A stretch of DNA of 64,000 nucleotides from Arsenicicoccus sp. oral taxon 190 (GTDB lineage Bacteria; Actinomycetota; Actinomycetes; Actinomycetales; Dermatophilaceae): contig NZ_CP012070.1 in assembly GCF_001189535.1 (NCBI RefSeq), forward strand, positions 2,976,001-3,040,000, read 5' to 3'. Positions 33,280 through 41,384 of this stretch are shown one piece after another. The translations under genes were made by a program, and so were the position numbers. The notes beneath the pieces were generated by a model. The model did not search any database. It was not told the DNA's origin and was given only the letters and a program-made list of their open reading frames with translations. Numbering within the stretch: the stretch's first letter is position 1; every line of letters begins with the position of its first letter.

Positions 33280-34455
33280 TCAGTCGCCGAGGTGGTCGGT
33301 GCGGTTGACGAAGGAGACCACGGCGTTGCCATCGCGCCACACCTCGACCCCGGTCAGCGAGCCCGGGGCGAGGGCGAGCCTCCAGAAGCCCTCGGGCGCG
33401 ATGCCGAGCAGGTCCGTCAGGATCACCAGGAAGGGTTTGCGGTGCCCGACCAGCACGGTCGTGCCGCCCGCCGCGACCAGGTCGTGCCACCCGGCGAGGA
33501 CCCGCTCGCGCAGCTGCTCGTGGCTCTCCCCGCCCGGGCGGGCGTAGGTCTGGTCGGTGCGCAGCCGCACCAGCTCGTCCGGCCACCGCGCGCTGATCTG
33601 GCCCATGGACTTGCCGTCCCAGTCGCCGAAGCCCTGCTCGTCGAAGCGGTCGTCGGCCGTCGGCGTGACCCCCAGGCGCTCGCCGAGGACGGCGCCGGTC
33701 TGGCGCGCGCGGTAGAGCCCGCTGGTCACGACCCGCACGTCGCGGCCCACGAGGGCGCGGACGGCGCGTGCGACGTCCGAGGCCTGCTCCCGGCCCTGGG
33801 TGTTGAGGCCGGGGTCGCCCCCGCCGCGGCCGTCCAGCTGGGCGCGCAGGGTGTGGTCGGTCACCCCGTGGCGCACCAGCAGGACACGGGTCGGCGGGGT
33901 GAGGTCGGGCTCGCTCTGCCGCGGCTCGACGGGCGCCTCGGCGACCGTGGTGGTGGCGCTGGTGGCCGGGGTGGCCGCGTCCGGCGCCGCCCCGGGAGCA
34001 GCGTCGGGCGCGGCATACGAGCGGTCGATGGTGCGGCCGTCCATGCCGTCGTTGGACAGCGCGTCGGCGGCCTTGTTGTCGGCGCGGGGGATCCAGGTGA
34101 AGGTCACCGACCCGCCCGCCGCGGACCGCGCCGAGCACAGCTCGCGGGCCGCCAGCGCGAGCCGACGCATGTCCTCGTGCTTGATCTTCCAGCGCCCGGC
34201 CATCTGCTCGACGACGAGGTTGGAGTCCATCCGGACCTCCACGTCGGCGGCCGGGTCGATCCGGGCTGCCGCCTCGAGCCCGGCGATGAGGCCGGAGTAC
34301 TCCGCGACGTTGTTGCTCGCCTTGCCGAGCGGGGCGGCGCGCTCCGCCAGGACCGCCCGGGTGTCGGCGTCCCGGACCAGGGCGCCGTAGCCGGCGACGC
34401 CGGGGTTGCCGCGCGAGCCCCCGTCGGCCTCGACGACGAGCCGGCGCGCCGTCAC
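33280..34455 (-). CDS. bifunctional RNase H / histidine phosphatase fusion
   Basis: A 391-residue fusion. The N-terminal RNase H domain (about 1-140) has VVEADGGSRGNPGVAGYG (first Asp), AEYSGLIAGL (Glu), VRMDSNLVVEQMAGRWKIK (Asp) and WIPRADNKAADALSN (last Asp). A Pro/Ala/Thr-rich linker (about 145-185) leads to a phosphoglycerate mutase-like domain (188-391) with VLLVRHGVTDHT, VTSGLYRARQTG and VLVGHRKPFLV holding the catalytic His and Arg residues. The same fusion is known in mycobacteria (Rv2228c), where the second domain has alpha-ribazole phosphatase activity. The GTG start overlaps the zinc-ribbon gene stop by four bases (GTGA). Confidence 0.92.
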   Translation of the reverse strand: MTARRLVVEADGGSRGNPGVAGYGALVRDADTRAVLAERAAPLGKASNNVAEYSGLIAGLEAAARIDPAADVEVRMDSNLVVEQMAGRWKIKHEDMRRLALAARELCSARSAAGGSVTFTWIPRADNKAADALSNDGMDGRTIDRSYAAPDAAPGAAPDAATPATSATTTVAEAPVEPRQSEPDLTPPTRVLLVRHGVTDHTLRAQLDGRGGGDPGLNTQGREQASDVARAVRALVGRDVRVVTSGLYRARQTGAVLGERLGVTPTADDRFDEQGFGDWDGKSMGQISARWPDELVRLRTDQTYARPGGESHEQLRERVLAGWHDLVAAGGTTVLVGHRKPFLVILTDLLGIAPEGFWRLALAPGSLTGVEVWRDGNAVVSFVNRTDHLGD

Positions 34456-35192
34456 AGCCCGGACTCGGGGGTGCGCACCAGGATGCGGCGGCACTCCTCG
34501 CAGCGGAGCACCTGGTCGTCGGCGGCGCTGCGGATCCGGCCCAGGTCGACCTGGTTGAGCTCCATGTGGCAGCCCTCGCAGCGGCGCTGCCGCAGCGCGG
34601 CCGCACCGACCCCGCCCACCGACTCGCGGATCGTCGTGTAGAGCGCGAGCAGGTCCTCCCCCACACCGCCGGCAACGTCGCCGCGGCGCCCGGTGACCTG
34701 CTCCCGCTCGGCCTCCAGCGTGCGGACCAGCGCGTCCCGCGCCGAGACCGTCTCGGCGAGCTCGGCCTCCAGCTCGGCGGCACGCGCCTCGAGCCGGTCC
34801 AGCGTGGCCTGGTGCCCCTCGGCGCGCTCCATCACCTCGAGCTCCTGGTCCTCCAGGGTGCTCTGGCGCCGTTGGAGGGAGGCGATCTCGTGCTGCAGGG
34901 CCTGCAGGTCCTTGGCGGTGCCTTGTCCGGAGTCCAGACGAGACTGGTTGCGGGTCAGGCGATCTCGCACCAGCTGCACCTCGTCCTCGGCCCGCCTGAC
35001 CTCGCGGTCCACGTCGCTGACCGCGGTGCGAGCCAGGACCAGGTCTGTGTCGATGTCGGCGCGGCGCCGAGTGGCGGCGTCGACCGCGCGCTGCTCGTCG
35101 GAGGAGCGCAGCCGGTGGGTGATCTGGTCCAGGCGGGTGTCCAGCTCGGCGAGGTCGAGCAGGCGCCACTGGCGGGAGGCGTCAGCCTTCAC
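34452..35192 (-). CDS. coiled-coil zinc ribbon protein (CT398/DUF164-like)
   Basis: A 246-residue protein with a long helical coiled coil (about residues 10-180, rich in Arg, Glu, Leu heptads) and a C-terminal zinc ribbon with two Cys pairs, RRCEGCHMELN and VLRCEECRRILV. The family sits next to nif3 and the RNase H fusion in actinobacteria and may act in nucleic-acid-linked processes, but its role is not established. The start is a GTG at 35192 preceded by GAAGGAG; it overlaps the nif3 stop by four bases, and its own stop overlaps the next start, so the three genes are translationally coupled. Confidence 0.88.
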   Translation of the reverse strand: MKADASRQWRLLDLAELDTRLDQITHRLRSSDEQRAVDAATRRRADIDTDLVLARTAVSDVDREVRRAEDEVQLVRDRLTRNQSRLDSGQGTAKDLQALQHEIASLQRRQSTLEDQELEVMERAEGHQATLDRLEARAAELEAELAETVSARDALVRTLEAEREQVTGRRGDVAGGVGEDLLALYTTIRESVGGVGAAALRQRRCEGCHMELNQVDLGRIRSAADDQVLRCEECRRILVRTPESGL

Positions 35193-36163
35193 GGGCGTAC
35201 TCCTTCGGTCGGTCCGGGGCGGGCGCCCGGGACGGCGGTGGGGACGGCGGTGGTGCCGTCGGAGACGGTGGTGGTGCCGGCTCTGGCATCGGCAGTGGTG
35301 CCGTCGGTGTCGGCAGTGGTGGCGGCTGAGGCAGCGGTGAGCCCCGCGGGCCCGTCCGTGGCCACGAGGAAGGTCCAGGGGTCGGTGACCCGGGCGCTCG
35401 TGGTCACCTCGAGGTCGGGCAGCCGCTCGACCAGGCGGTCGCGCAGCACCGTCAGCCAGACCGCCTCGGTGGCGTAGTGCCCGGCATCGACCAGGTATGG
35501 CGCGCCGCCGCGTCCCTCCTCCCGAGCCTCCAGGGCGGGGTGGTGCCGCAGGTCGCTGGTGACGTAGACGTCCGCACCCGCGGAGCGCACCGCGTCGAAG
35601 AGGCTGTCGCCGGCGCCGCCCAGCACGGCGACGGTCCGCACCTCAGCCTGCGGCGGCCCGCTGACCCGGAGGCCGACCGGGGTGGCGGGCAGGACGGCGG
35701 CCAGCCGCCGCGCGAGGTCCCGCAAGGGCATCGGGTCGACCTCGCCGACGCGGCCGAGCGGCTGGCCCTCCTCCACGGCGAGGGGTCGGACGTCGCGCAG
35801 CTCCAGCGCCTCGGCCAGCGCCTGGGAGACGCCGTCGTCGGCGACGTCGGCGTTGGTGTGGGCGCAGTAGAGGGCCACGTCGCCGACGACGAGCCGGGTG
35901 ACCGCGGCGCCCTTGGCGGTGGTGGTCGCGACGGAGTGCACGCCGCGCAGCAGCAGGGGGTGGTGCGTGACCAGCAGGTCGTAGCCGCCCGCGACCGCCT
36001 CTTCGACGACGTCGAGGGTCGGGTCCACGGCGAGCAGCACCCGCCGGACGGGCTGGGCCGGGTCACCGGTGACGAGGCCGACGCGGTCCCACGACTGGGC
36101 GGTGTCCTCGGGGTAGAGCCCGCGCAGCGTCGCCAGCACGTCGTCGAGGGTCAGGCTGTCCAT
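35189..36163 (-). CDS. Nif3-like dinuclear metal-binding protein
   Basis: A 324-residue protein of the Nif3/YqfO (GTP cyclohydrolase I type 2-like) family. Metal ligands are seen in LLVTHHPLLLRGV (about 71-83), YCAHTNADVADDG (107-119) and the C-terminal DAGHYATE pair (His, Glu). The fold is conserved, but the biochemical role is unresolved. The last ~45 residues are a Thr/Asp/Ala-rich tail with short repeats not found in the core family. The ATG is one base away from the 3' end of tRNA-Val, an unusual junction; no ribosome binding site can exist outside the tRNA. Confidence 0.9.
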   Translation of the reverse strand: MDSLTLDDVLATLRGLYPEDTAQSWDRVGLVTGDPAQPVRRVLLAVDPTLDVVEEAVAGGYDLLVTHHPLLLRGVHSVATTTAKGAAVTRLVVGDVALYCAHTNADVADDGVSQALAEALELRDVRPLAVEEGQPLGRVGEVDPMPLRDLARRLAAVLPATPVGLRVSGPPQAEVRTVAVLGGAGDSLFDAVRSAGADVYVTSDLRHHPALEAREEGRGGAPYLVDAGHYATEAVWLTVLRDRLVERLPDLEVTTSARVTDPWTFLVATDGPAGLTAASAATTADTDGTTADARAGTTTVSDGTTAVPTAVPGARPGPTEGVRP

Positions 36164-36164
36164 G

Positions 36165-36237
36165 TGGGCCCGGCCGGGATCGAACCGACGACAGCTGCGG
36201 TGTAAACGCAGTGCTCTACCAGCTGAGCTACAGGCCC
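36165..36237 (-). tRNA. tRNA-Val (UAC)
   Basis: A 73-base tRNA on the minus strand. Acceptor GGGCCTG pairs with CGGGCCC, the D arm holds TAGCTCAGCTGGTAGAGC, the anticodon arm reads CTGCG-TTTACAC-CGCAG with anticodon TAC, and the T arm has GGTTCGATCCC. The discriminator base is A; CCA is not encoded. The nif3 start codon follows after a single base. Confidence 0.95.
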
Positions 36238-36302
36238 CGTCGCGGCGCCGGGGACGGCGCCGCGACGGACCATTGTGCCAGCCCGCGAGCGCGGCGCGTC
36301 CG

Positions 36303-36781
36303 TCAGCCGCGCAGCGCGGCGAGCGCCTCGTGGTAGCCGGTGAAGTCCCGCCCCTGGCCGGGCTCGTTGACCAGGGTCCAGGCGATGGTGCCCTCCTTGT
36401 CGACGAGGAAGGTGCCGCGCTTGGCCAGGCCGCCACCCTCGACGAAGACGCCGTAGTCCTGGGCGACCTTGCCGTGCGGCCAGAAGTCGGACAGCAGCGG
36501 GAAGTCGTAGCCCTGGTCCTCGGCCCACGCGCGCAGCGTGAACATCGGGTCGCAGGAGATCGCGAGAACCTGGACGTCCTCGCCCTGGAAGCCGGCGATG
36601 TTGTCGCGGATCTCGCACAGCTCGCCGGTGCAGATGCCGGAGAAGGCGAAGGGGTAGAACACCAGGACGACGTTCTTGTCCCCCGGAAGGAGGACAGCGT
36701 CACGTCCTCGCCGAACTGGTTCTTGAGGGTGAGGTCGGGGGCCTTCGAGCCCACGGACGGTGCGGTCTGGGAGTCGCTCAT
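36303..36781 (-). pseudogene. ahpE: AhpE-like peroxiredoxin with a one-base frameshift
   Basis: One-cysteine peroxiredoxin that reduces peroxides, closest by motif to mycobacterial AhpE: VFYPFAFSGICTGELCEIRD with the peroxidatic Cys near 51, LLSDFWPHGKVAQDYGVF and RGTFLVDKEG. The first ~34 residues (MSDSQTAPSVGSKAPDLTLK and onward to SSFRG) are in one frame and the rest, from DKNVVLVFYPF, in another. The break falls in a five-G tract (36680-36684 in plus-strand C); one extra G would restore a normal ~159-residue protein. Both halves are well conserved, so a sequencing error or a very recent mutation is more likely than an old pseudogene. CAGACT lies six bases before the ATG. Confidence 0.85.
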
Positions 36782-36903
36782 GACCCCAGTCTGTCAACCC
36801 TCGCGGCGGCCGCAACCCTGGCGGCGGGCGCGGCTCGTCCCGACGACGCAGGTCGCCGCCCCCTCAGCGGCGCACGGCGGACGTCAGCCGCGCACAGCGG
36901 CCG

Positions 36904-37332
36904 TCAGCGCCGCTTGGTGCGGGCGGGGACGAGGCGGGCGCCGGCCCAGTCCCGCGACCCGGTGAGCGCACCCGACACGTGCAGCCCGGCGGTGCCGGCG
37001 GCCTCGGCGATGTCCGAGGGCTCGACCTCCCCCGGACGGCCCGCCCGCGGGCTCATCAGCAGGATGAATCCCTGGTCCTCCAGGTCGGTGAGCGCGTCGA
37101 CGATCGCGTCCACCAGGTCGTCGTCCCCGTCGCGGTACCACAGCAGGACGGCGTCCACCACGTCCCCGTGGTCCCCGTCGACGAGGTCGCCCCCGATGTG
37201 GTCCATCAGCTGCTCGCGCAGGTCCAGGTCGACGTCGTCGTCGTAGCCGAGCTCCTGCACGACGGTGCCCTCGGTCAGCCCGAGCTTCGTGAGGTGGGCT
37301 GCCGCAGCGGCCGCTTCCGCGGTCGGTGTCAC
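36904..37332 (-). CDS. DUF3052 family protein
   Basis: A protein of 142 residues from the GTG at 37332 (154 from an ATG at 37368). It matches actinobacterial DUF3052: LGLTEGTVVQELGYDDDVDLDLREQL, DVVDAVLLWYRDGDDDLVDAIVDALTDL, the LMSPRAGRPGEVEPSDIAEAA block and a final SRDWAGARLV. The family has no known function but is adjacent to ahpE and aceE in mycobacteria, as here. GGAAGGACG lies upstream of the GTG, at a rather long distance, so the start is uncertain. Very acidic, no membrane segment. Confidence 0.82.
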   Translation of the reverse strand: MTPTAEAAAAAAHLTKLGLTEGTVVQELGYDDDVDLDLREQLMDHIGGDLVDGDHGDVVDAVLLWYRDGDDDLVDAIVDALTDLEDQGFILLMSPRAGRPGEVEPSDIAEAAGTAGLHVSGALTGSRDWAGARLVPARTKRR

Positions 37333-37472
37333 TGTCGTCGTCGTCCTTCCGTCTCGCCGCGGCGGCACAACCGGCCTCGCGGGCCCCCTCCCTGCGAGGT
37401 GGTGCCCTCTAGTCCACCGAATCCCGAGGCATCTGGCAAGGACGTGCGCCCGCTCGGGGGCGGCGCGTCACC

Positions 37473-37478
37473 TACCCT
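37473..37478 (+). promoter_or_regulatory. leaderless-type -10 box of fdhD
   Basis: TACCCT ends six bases before the fdhD ATG at 37485 with no ribosome binding site in between. Confidence 0.45.
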
Positions 37479-37484
37479 GACGCC

Positions 37485-38330
37485 ATGGGAAGGGTGACGA
37501 CGCGGGTGCCGGCGACACGGTTCGTCGTGGCGGAGGAGGCGGTCGAGCAGCGGCCGCGGCCGGACACGCTGGCGGTCGAGGAGCCCCTGGAGGTGCGGGT
37601 CGCCGGCGAGGTCGTGGCGGTGACGATGCGGACCCCGGGCGACGACTTCGACCTCGCGGTCGGCTTCCTGCTCACCGAGGGCGTCATCACGTCCGCCGAC
37701 GACGTGCTCGGGATGATGCACTGCCTGGACGAGGGCGAGGACGGCTCGCCCACCTACAACGTCGTCGACGTGACCCTGCGCCCGGGTGCCGGGTCCGCCG
37801 AGGCGCTGGCCAGCGCGACCCGCAGCACCTACACGACGAGCTCGTGCGGGGTCTGCGGCAAGGCCGGGATCGACGCGATCCGCACGCGGCTCCCCTACCC
37901 GGTCGGCGAGGACCCCGTGACGGTCCGGGCCCGGGACCTCGTGCGTATGCCGCAGACGCTGCGCGAGCACCAGGGCGCCTTCGACAAGACCGGCGGGGTG
38001 CACGCGGCAGGCCTGTTCACCCCGGCCGGCGAGCTGCTCCTGCTGCGCGAGGACGTCGGGCGGCACAACGCCGTTGACAAGGTCGTGGGGGCCGCCGCCC
38101 GGGAGGGACGCCTGCCGCTCACGGGCCATGTCCTGCAGGTCAGCGGCCGCGCGAGCTTCGAGCTCACCCAGAAGGCCGCGATGGCGGGGCTGCCGGTCCT
38201 GTCGGCGGTGTCCGCGCCGTCGTCGCTGGCCGTGGACCTCGCGCGGGAGGTCGGGCTGACGCTGGCCGCCTTCGTGCGCGAGCCCCGGCTCACGGCATAC
38301 GCGCGGCCTGACCGGGTGAGCACCGACTGA
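37485..38330 (+). CDS. fdhD: formate dehydrogenase sulfurtransferase FdhD
   Basis: Carries sulfur to the molybdenum cofactor of formate dehydrogenase-type enzymes. The 281-residue protein has DDFDLAVGFLLTEGVI (about 50-65), the sulfur-carrying TTSSCGVCGKAGID (Cys pair near 121-124), HAAGLF, LREDVGRHNAVDKVVG and RASFELTQKAAMAG, all typical. No formate dehydrogenase is in the window, so its client lies elsewhere. The gene stands between DUF3052 and aceE, which are neighbours in mycobacteria, suggesting insertion of fdhD into that block. Confidence 0.93.
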   Translation: MGRVTTRVPATRFVVAEEAVEQRPRPDTLAVEEPLEVRVAGEVVAVTMRTPGDDFDLAVGFLLTEGVITSADDVLGMMHCLDEGEDGSPTYNVVDVTLRPGAGSAEALASATRSTYTTSSCGVCGKAGIDAIRTRLPYPVGEDPVTVRARDLVRMPQTLREHQGAFDKTGGVHAAGLFTPAGELLLLREDVGRHNAVDKVVGAAAREGRLPLTGHVLQVSGRASFELTQKAAMAGLPVLSAVSAPSSLAVDLAREVGLTLAAFVREPRLTAYARPDRVSTD

Positions 38331-38343
38331 GGTGCGTCACCTT

Positions 38344-38373
38344 TTGCACCGGATAAAAAGGAGCAAATAGTCT
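38344..38373 (+). promoter_or_regulatory. aceE promoter
   Basis: TTGCAC (38344-38349) and TAGTCT (38368-38373) are 18 bases apart in an AT-rich island, a good match to a housekeeping sigma promoter. The predicted start near 38380 gives a leader of about 125 bases for aceE. Confidence 0.6.
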
Positions 38374-38390
38374 CGACCCGTGGGCGCCCC

Positions 38391-38437
38391 GTGCCCCGGT
38401 GTGACCTGGACCCCACCTTGGGTGGAGACTGGGGCAC
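38391..38437 (+). other. structured leader upstream of aceE
   Basis: In the predicted aceE leader GTGCCCC pairs with GGGGCAC as an outer stem, and an inner CCCACC-TTG-GGTGG hairpin fills the loop. It matches no riboswitch family I recognise; it may be an RNA control element or simply a stabilising 5' structure. Confidence 0.35.
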
Positions 38438-38504
38438 AGTCGTCCCGCCGCCGCGCCCGACCCCTGGCGCGCCGACCGGGTCCATCAACGAAAGGACGTG
38501 AGGC

Positions 38505-41258
38505 GTGGTAGCACGCGAGGGCGTCGGTCCGATCATCAACGGACTGCCCAACCAGCTCCCCGACATCGACCCGGACGAGACCCAGGAGTGGATCGAGTCC
38601 CTCGACGGGATCATCGACGAAGGGGGCCGTCAGCGGGCGCGCTACGTCATGCTCAAGCTCCTCGAGCGGGCCCGTCAGCGCCAGGTCGGCGTCCCCTCCC
38701 TGACCTCCACCGACTACGTCAACACGATCCCGCCCGAGCGCGAGCCGTGGTACCCCGGCGACGAGAAGATCGAGCGCGGCTACCGCCGCCTGCTGCGGTG
38801 GAACGCCGCGATGATGGTGCACCGCGCCCAGCGCCCCGGCATCGGCGTCGGCGGCCACATCTCGACCTACGCGTCCGCGGCGACGCTCTACGAGGTCGGC
38901 ATGAACCACTTCTGGCGCGGCAAGGACCACGCCGGCGGCGGCGACCAGATCTTCTTCCAGGGCCACGCCTCCCCCGGCATGTACGCCCGCGCCTACCTCG
39001 AGGGACGGCTCGACGAGACCGACCTCGACGGCTTCCGCCAGGAGCACTCCCACGTCGTCGACGGCAAGGTCCGCGCCCTCCCGTCCTACCCCCACCCCCG
39101 GCAGATGCCGGACTTCTGGGAGTTCCCGACCGTGTCGATGGGGCTCGGCCCGGTCAACGCGATCTACCAGGCGCAGTTCAACCGCTACCTGCACCACCGC
39201 GGCATCAAGGACACCTCCCAGCAGCACGTCTGGGCCTTCCTCGGCGACGGCGAGATGGACGAGGTCGAGTCGCGCGGCGCGCTGCAGTGGGCCGCCAACG
39301 AGGAGCTCGACAACCTCACCTTCGTGATCAACTGCAACCTGCAGCGCCTCGACGGCCCGGTCCGCGGCAACGGCAAGATCATGCAGGAGCTGGAGAGCTT
39401 CTTCCGCGGCGCGGGGTGGAACGTCATCAAGGTCGTGTGGGGCCGCGGGTGGGACCCGCTGCTCGCCGCCGACCGCGACGGGGCGCTCGTCAACCTGATG
39501 AACACCACCTCCGACGGCGACTACCAGACCTTCAAGGCCAACGACGGCGCCTACGTCCGCAAGCACTTCTTCGGCCGTGACCCGCGCACCGCCAAGATGG
39601 TCGAGGGCTGGTCCGACGAGGAGGTGTGGCGCCTCACCCGCGGCGGCCACGACTACCAGAAGGTCTACGCCGCCTACAAGGCCGCGACGGAGACGACCGG
39701 CGTCCCGACCGTCATCCTCGCCCACACCATCAAGGGCTACTTCCTCGGCCAGCACTTCGCCGGGCGCAACGCCACCCACCAGATGAAGAAGTTCGCGCTC
39801 GACGACCTCAAGGACCTGCGCGACCGGCTCGAGATCCCCGTCACCGACCAGGTGCTCGAGGACGACCCCTACCAGCCGCCCTACTACCACCCGGGCCAGG
39901 ACGACGAGCGCATCAGCTACATGATGGCCCGGCGCCAGGAGCTCGGCGGCGGGCTGCCCTCGCGGCGCCGGGGCGGCAAGGCCCTCAAGCTGCCCGAGGA
40001 CAAGGCCTACGCCACGGTCAAGAAGGGCTCCGGCAAGCAGCAGATCGCCACGACCATGGCCTGGGTCCGGCTGCTCAAGGACCTGATGCGCGACAAGGAG
40101 TTCGGCTCGCGGGTCGTCCCGATCATCCCCGACGAGGCGCGCACCTTCGGCATGGACTCGTTCTTCCCGACGATCAAGATCTACAACCCCCACGGGCAGA
40201 ACTACACGCCGGTCGACCACGAGCTGATGCTCGCCTACCGCGAGGCCAAGAACGGCCAGATCCTGCACCTCGGGATCAACGAGGCCGGGTCGGTCGCGGC
40301 CTTCACCGCCGCCGGGACGTCGTACTCCACGCACGACGAGCCCATGGTGCCGATGTACATCTTCTACTCGATGTTCGGCCTGCAGCGGACCGGTGACGCC
40401 ATCTGGGCCGCCGCCGACCAGCTCAGCCGCGGCTTCCTGCTCGGCGCGACCGCGGGGCGCACCACCCTCACCGGCGAGGGCACCCAGCACATGGACGGGC
40501 ACAGCCCGCTGCTGGCCTCGACCAACACGGCGCTGGTGGCCTACGACCCGGCGTTCTCCTTCGAGATCGCCCACATCATGAAGTCCGGCCTCGAGCGGAT
40601 GTACGGCCAGAACGCCGAGGACGTGATCTTCTACCTCACGCTCTACAACGAGCCGATCGTGATGCCGGCCGAGCCGGAGGACGTCGACGCCGAGGGCATC
40701 GTCAAGGGCATGTACCTCTTCAAGCCCGCCGAGGACACCGGCAACGACAAGCGGGCCCAGCTGCTCGCGTCGGGCGTCGGCGTGCCGTGGGCGCTCGAGG
40801 CGCAGGAGCTGCTCAAGAAGGACTGGGGCGTGGACGCCGACGTCTGGTCGGTGACCTCGTGGGGCGAGCTGCGCCGCGACGGCCTGGCCTGCGACGAGCG
40901 CGCCTTCCTGCACCCCGACGAGGAGGCCCCGGTCGCCTACGTCACGCAGCGGCTGCAGGACATGCCGGGCCCGGTCGTCGCCACGTCGGACTACATGCGG
41001 GCGGTCCAGGACCAGATCCGCGAGTGGGTCCCCGGTGACTACTACACGCTCGGGGCGGACGGCTTCGGCTTCTCCGACACCCGCGCCGCGGCCCGCCGCT
41101 ACTACCACATCGACGGCCCGTCGATGGTGGTGCGGACCCTGGAGGCGCTCGCCAAGCAGGGCGTGGTGGACAAGGCGGTGGTCGGTCAGGCCATCGACAA
41201 GTACTCCCTGCATGACGTGACCGCCGGCACCAGCGGCAACGCGGGCGGCGACGCCTAA
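38505..41258 (+). CDS. aceE: pyruvate dehydrogenase E1 component (homodimeric) AceE
   Basis: Thiamine-diphosphate enzyme that decarboxylates pyruvate and passes the acetyl unit to lipoylated E2, linking glycolysis to the TCA cycle. The 917-residue protein is full length for the homodimeric type. It shows IGVGGHISTYASAATLYEVGMNHF, the ThDP-binding GDGEMDEVESRGALQWAANEELDNLTFVINCN (GDG to NCN), the DEARTFGMDSFFP and NEAGSVAAFTAAGTSYSTH blocks and the C-terminal LGADGFGFSDTRAAARRYY. GAAAGGACG precedes the GTG start. Lipoate for E2 would come from lipB/lipA earlier in the window. A hairpin terminator follows. Confidence 0.97.
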   Translation: MVAREGVGPIINGLPNQLPDIDPDETQEWIESLDGIIDEGGRQRARYVMLKLLERARQRQVGVPSLTSTDYVNTIPPEREPWYPGDEKIERGYRRLLRWNAAMMVHRAQRPGIGVGGHISTYASAATLYEVGMNHFWRGKDHAGGGDQIFFQGHASPGMYARAYLEGRLDETDLDGFRQEHSHVVDGKVRALPSYPHPRQMPDFWEFPTVSMGLGPVNAIYQAQFNRYLHHRGIKDTSQQHVWAFLGDGEMDEVESRGALQWAANEELDNLTFVINCNLQRLDGPVRGNGKIMQELESFFRGAGWNVIKVVWGRGWDPLLAADRDGALVNLMNTTSDGDYQTFKANDGAYVRKHFFGRDPRTAKMVEGWSDEEVWRLTRGGHDYQKVYAAYKAATETTGVPTVILAHTIKGYFLGQHFAGRNATHQMKKFALDDLKDLRDRLEIPVTDQVLEDDPYQPPYYHPGQDDERISYMMARRQELGGGLPSRRRGGKALKLPEDKAYATVKKGSGKQQIATTMAWVRLLKDLMRDKEFGSRVVPIIPDEARTFGMDSFFPTIKIYNPHGQNYTPVDHELMLAYREAKNGQILHLGINEAGSVAAFTAAGTSYSTHDEPMVPMYIFYSMFGLQRTGDAIWAAADQLSRGFLLGATAGRTTLTGEGTQHMDGHSPLLASTNTALVAYDPAFSFEIAHIMKSGLERMYGQNAEDVIFYLTLYNEPIVMPAEPEDVDAEGIVKGMYLFKPAEDTGNDKRAQLLASGVGVPWALEAQELLKKDWGVDADVWSVTSWGELRRDGLACDERAFLHPDEEAPVAYVTQRLQDMPGPVVATSDYMRAVQDQIREWVPGDYYTLGADGFGFSDTRAAARRYYHIDGPSMVVRTLEALAKQGVVDKAVVGQAIDKYSLHDVTAGTSGNAGGDA

Positions 41259-41295
41259 CCCCGCCCGACCCCACCTCACCCACCTCACCCGCGAT

Positions 41296-41336
41296 CGTGG
41301 ACCCTTTTGGTAGCCCCGCTGCCAAAAGGGTCCACG
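41296..41336 (+). terminator. hairpin terminator after aceE
   Basis: A 15-base-pair stem (CGTGGACCCTTTTGG with CCAAAAGGGTCCACG), 11-base loop, followed by TTCTTTG. It belongs to a small family of GTGGAC...GTCCAC hairpins in the surrounding 4 kb. Confidence 0.8.
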
Positions 41337-41384
41337 TTCTTTGACCCGCCGGCCCGTTTCCTTCCCCCTCTCCCCCCCCTCCCC

